From NCBI GenBank assembly GCA_002440625.1, contig DJUV01000331.1, forward strand, positions 1 through 22,729: 22,729 bases of DNA, given 5' to 3'. Positions 13,015 to 21,500 of this stretch are shown here, one piece after another. Origin of the DNA: Rhodobacteraceae bacterium UBA6273 (GTDB lineage: Bacteria; Pseudomonadota; Alphaproteobacteria; Rhodobacterales; Rhodobacteraceae). Position 1 is the first letter of the stretch. Each line of letters begins with the position of its first letter. Both the position numbers and the translations under genes were made by a program. Under the pieces are notes generated by a model. The model was not told the DNA's origin. It saw nothing but the letters and a program-made list of their open reading frames with translations, and searched no databases.

Positions 13015-14385
13015 TCAGGCGAGGCGGCCCCAGAGGTCGTATTCGCCAGCCTCGTCGACTTCGACGGTGACGATGTCGCCGGGGGTGAGGTCCTCGAAGC
13101 CCTCGTCGATGAAGAGGTTGCCGTCGATTTCGGGCGCGTCGGCCTTGGTGCGGCAGGTGGCGCCTTCCTCGTCGACCGTATCGACGATGACCTCGATACG
13201 GGTGCCGACCTTGGCGGCGAGCTTCGCCTCGGAGATGGCTTGCGCCTTTTCCATGAAGCGGTCCCAGCGGTCCTGCTTCACATCATCGGGGACATGGTCG
13301 GGGAGCGCGTTCGACCGCGCGCCGGCGACGTTTTCGTACTGGAAGCAGCCGACGCGGTCGAGTTGCGCCTCGTCGAGCCAGTCGAGGAGGGTCTGGAATT
13401 CCTCTTCGGTTTCGCCGGGATAGCCGACGATGAAGGTCGAGCGGAGGGTGATCTCGGGGCAGGTCTGCCGCCAGGCGGCGATCTCATCCAGCGTCTTTGC
13501 GGCGGCGGCGGGGCGGGCCATGCGTTTCAGCACGTCCGGATGGGCGTGCTGGAACGGGATGTCGAGATAAGGGAGCACCAGACCTTCCGCCATCAAGGGA
13601 ATGAGGTCGCGCACATGCGGGTAGGGGTAGACGTAGTGGAGCCGGACCCAGGCGCCGAGCGAACCGAGATCGCGGGCGAGGTCGGTGATATGGGCGCGGT
13701 GGCCCTTGGCTTCGGCATGTTTCAGGTCAAGCCCGTAGGCCGAGGTGTCCTGGCTGATGACCAGAAGCTCCTTCACGCCCGCCTCGACCAGCTTTTCGGC
13801 CTCGCGCATCACCGCATGGGCCGGGCGCGAGACGAGGCGGCCGCGCATGTCGGGGATGATGCAGAACTTGCACTTGTGGTTGCAACCCTCTGAAATCTTG
13901 AGGTAACTATAGTGCCTTGGTGTCAGCTTGACACCCGTTGCGGGCAAGAGGTCGATGAAGGGATCGGGCGAAGGCGGCACCGCGTGATGGACCGCGTCCA
14001 GCACCTGTTCATATTGCTGCGGCCCGGTGACGGCGAGGACGGAAGGGTGCGCGCCGGTGATGTAATCCGGCTCCGCGCCAAGGCAGCCGGTCACGATCAC
14101 CCGGCCGTTTTCGGCCAGCGCCTCGCCGATCGCCTCAAGGCTTTCGGCCTTGGCAGAATCGAGAAAGCCGCAGGTGTTGACGATCACCGCCTCGGCGCCG
14201 CGATAGTCCGGGCTGATCTGGTAGCCCTCGGCCCGGAGGCGGGTCAGGATGCGCTCGCTGTCGACCAGCGCCTTGGGGCAGCCGAGCGAGACCATGCCGA
14301 TGGTCGGCTGGCCCTCTCGCTTCAAGGCATCGAAGACCGGACGGGGGGCAAGGTCGGGGCGGAGATCGGGCGGGTTCTGGGACAT
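13015..14385 (-). CDS. rimO: Ribosomal protein S12 methylthiotransferase RimO
   Basis: This 456-residue radical-SAM methylthiotransferase has the RimO order of domains. An N-terminal UPF0004 domain carries Cys36 ([13 protein letters not shown]), Cys72 ([10 protein letters not shown]) and Cys101 (TGCLGA), which bind one iron-sulfur cluster. The radical-SAM core carries Cys168, Cys172 and Cys175 ([11 protein letters not shown]). A C-terminal TRAM domain ends at [10 protein letters not shown]. RimO adds methylthio to Asp88/89 of S12. The sequence [13 protein letters not shown] and the motif [10 protein letters not shown] separate it from MiaB. The ATG at 14383-14385 is preferred; the frame runs further to a TTG at 14406, but nothing supports that start. 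A CTATAC -10-like box lies at 14395-14400, close to the ATG, so the leader may be very short. Confidence 0.95.
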   Translation of the reverse strand: MSQNPPDLRPDLAPRPVFDALKREGQPTIGMVSLGCPKALVDSERILTRLRAEGYQISPDYRGAEAVIVNTCGFLDSAKAESLEAIGEALAENGRVIVTGCLGAEPDYITGAHPSVLAVTGPQQYEQVLDAVHHAVPPSPDPFIDLLPATGVKLTPRHYSYLKISEGCNHKCKFCIIPDMRGRLVSRPAHAVMREAEKLVEAGVKELLVISQDTSAYGLDLKHAEAKGHRAHITDLARDLGSLGAWVRLHYVYPYPHVRDLIPLMAEGLVLPYLDIPFQHAHPDVLKRMARPAAAAKTLDEIAAWRQTCPEITLRSTFIVGYPGETEEEFQTLLDWLDEAQLDRVGCFQYENVAGARSNALPDHVPDDVKQDRWDRFMEKAQAISEAKLAAKVGTRIEVIVDTVDEEGATCRTKADAPEIDGNLFIDEGFEDLTPGDIVTVEVDEAGEYDLWGRLA

Positions 14386-14424
14386 GGGCGGGGCGTATAG
14401 TCGCAAAAGCCAGACCCGGAAAGC

Positions 14425-16314
14425 CTATTCTGCGGGGATGCCGGCGTTGCGCAGCGCGTCGATATAGGGGCTGTTGGTCAGGCTGATGCCCGGCGGCAGG
14501 TAGTCGACGAGCCGGCGAACGGTCATGCCGGGATAGTGCGAGAGGAAGGTCTTGGCAGCGGCCCTGGCCTCATCCATGTCGCCTTGCATCGCGTTATAGG
14601 CGGCAAGCGTCCGGTAGGGCCAGGTCATGCCGGGGGCGAGCGCCATGGCGCGGTGGACAAGGCGGATCGCATCGGCATGGTCGCCAAGCTCGTGCATGGC
14701 GCTGGCCCGGCCGAGGAGGAAGTTGAAGAGGAACGGGTCGAGCGGGCTCAAGCTTTCGGCGCGGATGAAGTCGGAAATGGCGCTTTGAGGTTCGTTGAAC
14801 ACGACCTTGAGCCAGCCCGAGCGGAACCAGCCCCAGGCGTTGTTGGGGTCGATGGCAAGGGCGCGGTCGATGAAGCTGCGGGCGCGGTCCTTGTCCGCCG
14901 TGGTCAGGGTCAGCGCCGCACCGATGGCGACAAGGGCGGGGGCGCTGTCGGCGGCGGCGGGAAGCTGGGCGGCGCGGGTGGCGCAGTCGATGGCGCGCTG
15001 TCGCTCGCCCGCGGGATCGTCGGTCCAGATATAGGCGACCTGCTGGGCGTGGCACCAGGCGGTCATGGCCAGCGCGGTGGCATTGCCGGGATCGAGGGCG
15101 GCGGCGGCCCTGAACTGGCTGAGGGCTACGGCGTTGTCGCCCTTCCGGTGCGACCAGAAGAGCGGATAGCCGGACAGCAGGAGGTCATAGGCCGAACGAA
15201 CCTCGGGCGGGCGCCGGGTGGCGCGGGTGATCTCGGCGCTCCGAAGGCTCGGGCTGATCTGGCCGGCGACCTGCACGGCGATGCGGTCCTGCAGGTCGAA
15301 AAGGTCATCGAGCCGGTCGTCGAAGCGCCGCGACCAGAGGGTCACGCCGTCAGGCCCGGCAAGATCGGCGGTGATGCGGACCCGCTCGCCCGACCTCTTC
15401 ACGGTGCCGGTGACGATGTAATCGGCGCCAAGCCTTTCCGCCGCCTCGCGGATGCCGGGGCGGGAGTCCTTGAGCGCGAAGGCGGATTGCCGGGCGATGA
15501 CATGGACATCGGTGCTGCGCGACAGGGCGGCGGTGATCTCGTCGACGATGCCGTCGGCGAGCATGTCGCCGGGGCCCTGCGCCAGATGGTCAAAGGGCAG
15601 GACGGCGAGGGTCGGGACATGTCCGCCCTTGGCGGCGGGCACGGGGCCAAGGGGCGCGCTGCGAAGTTTTGCGGCCAGCGCCTCGGTTTCACTGTCCGGC
15701 GCTGCGTCGAGATCGGCGCGCAGGCGTTCGCTGAAGCGGGCATGGGCGGCGAGCGCGCCGGAACGGTTGCCGGCCACCGCCTCGGCCTGCATCAGGAGCC
15801 TGAGCGCGGTTTCGGCATAGGGGTCGAGCGTCAGGGCGGCTTCCGCCGAGGCGATGGCTTCTGCCGCCAAGCCTTTGCCCAAGGCGGCTTCGGCCTCAGT
15901 CAGATGCAGGCGCACCCGTTCGTCGGCGTCATGCTGGCGTTCGTCGCGGAGCCAGTCCTCAAAACCGCCCGCCGGGCCGGAGAAGCCGTCAAGGAGCGGC
16001 AGGCCGGGCGCGGGGGCTGCGATCTGCACCGCGTCACCCAGCCAGACAGCCATGCGGTCGGTGCCGATGGCACCCTCGGGCAGCGACTGGCGCAGCACCG
16101 AAAGTTCCTGCCGGAGCGAGGCGCGAGCCTGTTCCTCGGCCCGGTCGGTCCAGACCAGCGCCGCAAGCGCGCTCCGCGCGGCGCGGCGCCCCGGCTGCCG
16201 GGCGAGGTAGGCGAGGATGGCCAGCCCGCGCAGTGGCAACCCGTCGATATCGTGCCCGTCCGGGCCGATGACCGTGAAGCGGCCGGTCAGTGCAAGCGTC
16301 AGGGTTTCGGTCAT
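14425..16314 (-). CDS. SARP/BTAD-type transcriptional regulator with TolB-like and TPR regions
   Basis: This 629-residue protein begins with a winged-helix DNA-binding domain of the SARP type (about 1-95: LALTGRFTVIGPDGHDIDGL, then LARQPGRRAARSALAALVW). A bacterial transcriptional activation domain (BTAD) follows at about 115-220. Then comes a TolB-like domain (about 233-355: TLAVLPFDHLAQGPGDMLAD, YIVTGTVKRSGERVRITADL, DLFDLQDRIAVQVAGQI), which is common in proteins otherwise linked to adenylate cyclases or FlgO. A C-terminal TPR-like helical region (about 370-600) completes it. It probably activates transcription in response to a signal bound by the last two regions; the ligand is unknown. 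The gene lies 39 bases upstream of rimO on the same strand and is divergent from the DUF1127 gene. Direct repeats at 16369-16398 lie in its promoter region. Confidence 0.85.
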   Translation of the reverse strand: MTETLTLALTGRFTVIGPDGHDIDGLPLRGLAILAYLARQPGRRAARSALAALVWTDRAEEQARASLRQELSVLRQSLPEGAIGTDRMAVWLGDAVQIAAPAPGLPLLDGFSGPAGGFEDWLRDERQHDADERVRLHLTEAEAALGKGLAAEAIASAEAALTLDPYAETALRLLMQAEAVAGNRSGALAAHARFSERLRADLDAAPDSETEALAAKLRSAPLGPVPAAKGGHVPTLAVLPFDHLAQGPGDMLADGIVDEITAALSRSTDVHVIARQSAFALKDSRPGIREAAERLGADYIVTGTVKRSGERVRITADLAGPDGVTLWSRRFDDRLDDLFDLQDRIAVQVAGQISPSLRSAEITRATRRPPEVRSAYDLLLSGYPLFWSHRKGDNAVALSQFRAAAALDPGNATALAMTAWCHAQQVAYIWTDDPAGERQRAIDCATRAAQLPAAADSAPALVAIGAALTLTTADKDRARSFIDRALAIDPNNAWGWFRSGWLKVVFNEPQSAISDFIRAESLSPLDPFLFNFLLGRASAMHELGDHADAIRLVHRAMALAPGMTWPYRTLAAYNAMQGDMDEARAAAKTFLSHYPGMTVRRLVDYLPPGISLTNSPYIDALRNAGIPAE

Positions 16315-16368
16315 GACTTCCTGGCCTTGGCCCCGATTTGGCGCCCGTCTTGGTCGATTTTACACGGT

Positions 16369-16398
16369 TTTGACGGAAGCGAAGCCTGCATTTGACGG
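16369..16398. repeat. TTTGACGG direct repeats, 22 bases apart, in the regulator/DUF1127 divergent promoter region
   Basis: TTTGACGG occurs at 16369-16376 and again at 16391-16398, exactly two helical turns apart. On the minus strand they read CCGTCAAA. One copy overlaps the region upstream of a TGTAAAAT extended -10-like box for the SARP-type gene. SARP-family activators bind repeats spaced by whole helical turns near the -35 region, so these could be the regulator's own operator. Confidence 0.5.
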
Positions 16399-16457
16399 TG
16401 GGATTGCGGGTATCGGCCAAAGTGGGGGCAAGATCAACACCAGCCGGAGTGGCCAGA

Positions 16458-16667
16458 ATGCTTACCCAGGTTCATCATCAGACAACGATCACGCCGTCGC
16501 GCGGAACGTTCCTCGCCCGTCTCGTCGCCGGTCTTCTTGCTGCCGACGCCCGTTTCCGGTCGCTCGAACAGATGCGCGGGATGACGCCAGAGCAGCTTGG
16601 CGACGTGGGCCTGCGGCGGCGCGATGTTGCCGCCGAACAGCCCCACGACCCGCGCATGGGCTGGTAA
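16458..16667 (+). CDS. DUF1127-family small protein (YjiS-like)
   Basis: This 69-residue protein contains the DUF1127 core LARLVAGLLAADARFRSLEQ and MRGMTPEQLGDVGLRRRDV, with the conserved hydrophobic-x-x-L-x-D-x-G-L-x-R-x-D pattern. DUF1127 proteins are small, Arg-rich and often stress-induced in alphaproteobacteria; some bind RNA, and one group affects phosphate or polyamine physiology. No specific role is proposed for this copy. The ATG at 16458 has CGGAG about ten bases upstream; a longer frame from 16392 extends into the operator-like repeats and is disfavoured. It is divergent from the SARP-type regulator and ends seven bases from the convergent permease gene. Confidence 0.85.
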   Translation: MLTQVHHQTTITPSRGTFLARLVAGLLAADARFRSLEQMRGMTPEQLGDVGLRRRDVAAEQPHDPRMGW

Positions 16668-16674
16668 GTCCCCG

Positions 16675-17436
16675 CTACTGCCGAAGCCGCCAGCCTGAGC
16701 GGAAGATATACCAGACCGCCGCCATCCCGAGTGCAAGGAAGATCGCGACGGCGGCGAGCGACACCCCGACCGGCACGTCCGCAAGCCCGAAGAAGGACCA
16801 GCGGAAGCCCGAGACGAGGTAAAGGACCGGGTTGAGATGCGCCACCTTCTCCCAGAAGGGCGGCAGCATCGAGGCCGAATAGAACGCCCCGCCAAGGAAG
16901 ATCAGCGGCGTCAGCACCATCAGCGGGATAATCTGCAACTGCTGCCAGTCCTTCGCCCAGATGCCGAGCAGGAAGCCCAGAAGGGAGAAGGACACCGAGG
17001 TCAGGATCAGGAAGGCCAGCATCCAGAACGGATGCTCGATCCTGAGGTCGACGAAGATATAGGACGTGGCGAGGATGACGAGCGCGATGAGAACCGACTT
17101 CACCGCCGCCGCGCCGACATAGCCGAGGACCACCTCAAGGAACGAGACCGGCGCCGACAGCACCTCATAGATCGTGCCGATGAACTTCGGGAAGAAGATG
17201 CCGAAGGACGCGTTCGAGACCGACTGTTGCAGCACCGTCAGCATGATGAGACCCGGCACGATGAAGGCGCCGTAGCTCACCCCCTCGATCTCCTCGATGC
17301 GCCCGCCTATGGCTGCGCCGAAGACCACGAAATAGAGGACGGTGGAAATCACCGGCGAGGCCAGAGACTCCCACAAGGTGCGCCAGAAGCGCGCCATTTC
17401 GTGTTGGTAGATGGTGCGGACCGCGTGCCAGTTCAT
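16675..17436 (-). CDS. ABC-2 type transporter permease (YadH-like)
   Basis: This 253-residue protein has six predicted membrane helices (about 25-45, 57-75, 100-130, 138-160, 168-188 and 225-245). The motifs [39 protein letters not shown] and the late [17 protein letters not shown] are typical of ABC-2 exporter permeases such as YadH. It would pair with the ATPase encoded just upstream. The substrate is not predictable from sequence; related systems export polysaccharide precursors or drugs. Its ATG overlaps the ATPase stop by four bases (ATGA), a clear sign of translational coupling. It is not a type I secretion permease, so it does not secrete the RTX protein nearby. Confidence 0.92.
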   Translation of the reverse strand: MNWHAVRTIYQHEMARFWRTLWESLASPVISTVLYFVVFGAAIGGRIEEIEGVSYGAFIVPGLIMLTVLQQSVSNASFGIFFPKFIGTIYEVLSAPVSFLEVVLGYVGAAAVKSVLIALVILATSYIFVDLRIEHPFWMLAFLILTSVSFSLLGFLLGIWAKDWQQLQIIPLMVLTPLIFLGGAFYSASMLPPFWEKVAHLNPVLYLVSGFRWSFFGLADVPVGVSLAAVAIFLALGMAAVWYIFRSGWRLRQ

Positions 17437-18359
17437 GCGTTTTCCTCCACCAGCCTGAGGAACACATCCTCGAGAGACGTCTCCACCGTCGAAAGGTCAC
17501 GCACGGCGACCCCCGCCTCGGCGCAGGCTGCGAGAAGCCGGGCGATGCCGGTACGGTCGGCACGGGTGTCATAGTCATAGGCGAGGCGGCTGCCATCCGC
17601 GTCAAGCGTGGCCCCCGTCGCCGCGATCACCTCGGGCAGTGTCCCTACGGGATCGGCAAGTTCCACCGTCAGGCGCTTCCGCCCGAATTCGCGCATCAGC
17701 TTCGCCTTCTCTTCCACCAGCAGAAGCCGCCCCTTGTCGATCACGCCAATGCGGTCGGCCATCTCTTCTGCCTCGGCCATGTAATGCGTGGTCAGGATGA
17801 TGGTGACGCCCGAAGCCTTGAGGTCCGCCACCACCTGCCACATGCCGCGCCTGAGGCTGACATCCACCCCTGCCGTCGGCTCGTCAAGGAACAGGATCTC
17901 CGGCCCGTGACTCAGCGCCTTGGCGATCAGCACCCGCCGCTTCATACCGCCCGAAAGCTCGTTGCACTTCGCGTCCCGCTTGTCCCAGAGCGAGAGCGAG
18001 GTCAGCACCCCTTCCAGATAGGCATCATCCGCCGCCTTGCCGAATAGCCCGCGCGAAAAGCGGGTGGTGTTCATCACCGTCTCGAACGGCTCGACGCTGA
18101 TCTCCTGCGGGACAAGGCCAATCAGTGACCGCGCCTTGCGGTAGTCGCGAACGATGTCATGGCCGCCGACCAGCACCTGCCCGGAGGAGGGTGTGACCAG
18201 CCCGCAAAGGATCGAGATGAGCGTCGTCTTCCCCGCGCCGTTCGGTCCCAGGAGGCCGAGGATCTCGCCCTTGCGGATGTCGAGTGTGACACCCGACAGC
18301 GCCTTGGTGCCGCTCGCATAGACCTTGGCGAGGTCGCGGATTTCGATGATCGGAGTCAT
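17433..18359 (-). CDS. ABC transporter ATP-binding protein (YadG-like)
   Basis: This 308-residue ATPase carries all signature motifs: Walker [10 protein letters not shown] (about 38-46), the signature LSGGMKRR, Walker [14 protein letters not shown] and the H-loop [13 protein letters not shown]-terminal extension of about 80 residues after the nucleotide-binding domain is typical of the YadG/CcmA-type subgroup that partners ABC-2 permeases. It hydrolyses ATP to drive export by the coupled permease. Its stop overlaps the permease start by four bases. A TAGAAT -10-like sequence lies at 18410-18415 on the minus strand, but the -35 region is weak, so no promoter is annotated. The divergent neighbour is the RTX gene, 205 bases away. 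Confidence 0.94.
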   Translation of the reverse strand: MTPIIEIRDLAKVYASGTKALSGVTLDIRKGEILGLLGPNGAGKTTLISILCGLVTPSSGQVLVGGHDIVRDYRKARSLIGLVPQEISVEPFETVMNTTRFSRGLFGKAADDAYLEGVLTSLSLWDKRDAKCNELSGGMKRRVLIAKALSHGPEILFLDEPTAGVDVSLRRGMWQVVADLKASGVTIILTTHYMAEAEEMADRIGVIDKGRLLLVEEKAKLMREFGRKRLTVELADPVGTLPEVIAATGATLDADGSRLAYDYDTRADRTGIARLLAACAEAGVAVRDLSTVETSLEDVFLRLVEENA

Positions 18360-18564
18360 GGGCTTTTCCGGCTTCAGTTGCGCAGGGGCAAGCTAAGCGC
18401 TGTGCCAGGATTCTACCATATCGCGAACTGCATGTGCCTGCTGGCAGCCGTCGGTCGCTTCAGGGCAGGGAGAACGGTGCTCCGCGGACTAACGCTAGGC
18501 TGACGGACACCAGTAACAGTGCCGCCACTTTGATTTCTTCATTGTGATTCGGGGAGGGACCCTT

Positions 18565-21500
18565 ATGGCGAGATTTTTCGGGACATCCGGCAATGACCAG
18601 CTCTCGGCCGGCGCGCGGGGTGACGGAATATGGGGGGGAGGCGGAGACGACCTTCTGACAGGTGGCATCGGTTCTGATTGGCTTTGGGGCGGTCCGGGCA
18701 ATGACACCATGAGCGGCGGCAATGGTGCCGATTGGCTTTGGGGTGGCGCAGGCAACGACCTCATGAGTGGCGGCGATGGTGCCGACTGGCTCTGGGGTGG
18801 TGGCGGCAATGATGCACTGAACGGCGGCAGGGGGGCTGACAAGGTCAGGGCGGGCTCCGGAGACGATACTCTGGTTTTCGATGCGGTGGACCGCACCAAC
18901 GGCTCCGGCTGGGACGTCTATGACGGCGGCAAGGGCGGCACCGACACGCTCCGGCTGAACTTCACCGCCGCGGAATGGGCCGATACCGCGATCAGGGCGC
19001 AGGTTCTGGCCTTCCTCGACAAGCTTGCCGCCGCGGCCGGCGGGTCGGTGAGTTACGTCTTCAGCAGCCTCAACCTCAAGGCCAGCAATATCGAGGCGGC
19101 GGCCATCTACATCGACGGCCAGCTCTGGACGCCGGGGCCGCAGGTCATTGACCTGTCGGGCTCGACTGCCAACGAGACGGTGACGATCACCAGCGGCGCG
19201 GGCGGCATCGTGACGACCGGTACCGGCAACGACACGATCAACGGCGGACCCGGCGACGACACCATCCGAAGCGGCGCGGGAGATGACTACATCTATCTCG
19301 GCAATGGCAATGATGTCGCCGATGCCGGGTCGGGGAATGACAGCATCGTCGCAGGCCAGGGCGGCGGCGACGACCTGATCGACGGCGGCGTGGGCAACGA
19401 TACCCTTTACTACACCTCCGCCGCGAACGGCGTGAACGTCACGCTTCAGCTCGCCGACCGTTCTGGCGTCGTGCTGCCGGCACTCCAATCGACGGCAGGT
19501 GCGCTTCTCCTGGCGAACGGATATGCCGCTAACACGCCTACCGCACTCGCAACCGGAACCGACATTTCGGTCGACGTGATCCTCAACGTCGAGAACGTGG
19601 TGGTCGGCTCGGGCAATGACACCGTGACGGGCGATGCTTCCGCCAATCTGCTGGACGGCGCCGGCGGCGACGATCTTCTCGATGGGTCGGACGGTTTCGA
19701 CACGCTCTATGGCAGGGCCGGCAACGACACCCTGAACGGCGGCCTCGACGGCGACACCATTGCGGGCGGCGCCGGCGACGACACCATCGACGGCGGCGGC
19801 GGGTACGACACCCTGGTACTGTCGGGGAACAGCAGCGACTACACAATCCAGACGCTCGGCAACGGCCTTTATTCGTTTACGGACAACGGCGCCAGCGGCG
19901 ATGGCGTGGACATCTTCAGCCAGATCGAGAACATCACCTTTGCTGACGTGACAGTCGGTCTGTGGAGTCTGGTCGGGCCCATTGTCGTAAATGGTACGAG
20001 CGGGAACGATACGCTATCCGGCACCGCTGCCCGCGAACGCTTCTACGGATTTTCGGGGGACGATCTCATCACGGGCGGACAGGAGGAGGACGCGTTCATC
20101 GGCGGCGCGGGCAACGACACCCTGGATGGAGGTGGTCCCAATGACCCGACCAATCAGGACGACCTGAACTTCGTCTGGGACTATGTCGCCTACAATGACG
20201 AGTACTGGGACGCGGTAAACTCTGTTGGTTCGGGGCGCGGCGTCGTTGTCAATCTCGCGACCGGCGTGGCTACGGACACCTTCGGGGACACCGATACGTT
20301 GATCGAGATCGAGCGGGTTTTCGGCACGCCCCTCGACGATCAGATCACCGGATCGGGTGCAGACGAGGCGTTCGATCCACACGGCGGTGCCGACACGATC
20401 GACGGCGGCGCGGGCTGGGACAGTCTGAACTATCATCTCACCGACGGCTATAACGGCGGCGGCACGACCGGGATCAACGTCCAGTTTTCGGCGACGATTG
20501 CCGGGTCCGGCACCGCGATCGATCCTCTGGGCGATACCGATGTGTTCTCAGGCATCGAGGTTGTTCGCGGCACCCGCTACGCCGATGTGTTCTCCGGCGG
20601 CGCCGGAACGCAGCAGTTTCGCGGGTACAACGGCAACGACACCTTTGATGGTGGTTCGGGCTTTACCGTTGTCACCTATCACGATGACGCCAACTATGGC
20701 GGGAACGCGGGTCTCGACTTTGACCTGTCGGTGGTCGATGCTCAGGGCTTTGCCGCCGTGACGGACGGCTTCGGCGCGCAGGACAAACTCCGCAACATCG
20801 ACGAGATCCGCGGCACCGGAAGCGCGGACCAGATGCGCGGTGACGCGAATGACAATGTCTTCCGGGGCGAGGCCGGCAACGACTATCTCGCCGGCGCCGA
20901 TGGCATCGACAATCTTTTCGGCGATCTCGGCGACGACACGCTCGACGGCGGCACCGGCAACGACCGCATGGCCGGCGGCGCCGGCAGCGACATCTACTTG
21001 GTCGACAGCGCGGCCGATGTGGTCAGCGAGACCGTTGCCGGCACCACAGGCGGCGTAGATCTCGTCAACAGCGCTCTCGCCGCCTACACGCTCAGCGCCA
21101 ATGTCGAGAACGGCCGGATCCTGTCGACCGGTACCGCCAACCTGACCGGCAACACCCTCGCCAACATCCTGATCGCCGGAGCGGGCAACAACTTGCTCAA
21201 CGGCGGTGCGGGTTTTGACGCGGCCAGCTATCAGGACGCCGGCGCCGGCGTAACCGTCAATCTGGGCATCGCCGGCGCCCAGGCCACGGGCAGTTCGGGC
21301 AGTGATGCGCTGACCGCCATCGAGAGCCTGATCGGCTCTGCCTACGATGACACGCTGACCGGCAATGCGGCGGCCAACGGTCTGACGGGCGGCGCAGGCA
21401 ACGACAGCCTCTCCGGCGGCGCCGGCAATGACACGCTGGATGGCGGTGTTGGTGATGACACGCTGGACGGCGGGCTCGGCACCGACACCCTGAGCTTTGC

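Noticed and set aside
14386..14406. A TTG start for rimO seven codons upstream
   Set aside because: The ATG at 14385 gives the usual family length and the extra codons overlap a promoter-like CTATAC box.
14536..16395. A 619-codon plus-strand open frame
   Set aside because: It is the antisense of the SARP-type regulator. Its product is Gly/Arg-rich without domains, while the minus-strand protein has clear winged-helix, BTAD, TolB-like and TPR regions. High GC content creates such open antisense frames.
16675..18359. The ABC transporter as secretion system for the adjacent RTX protein
   Set aside because: RTX proteins use type I systems with a fused membrane-ATPase protein, an HlyD-type adaptor and TolC. 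This pair is a split YadG/YadH-type ABC-2 exporter and is divergent from the RTX gene.
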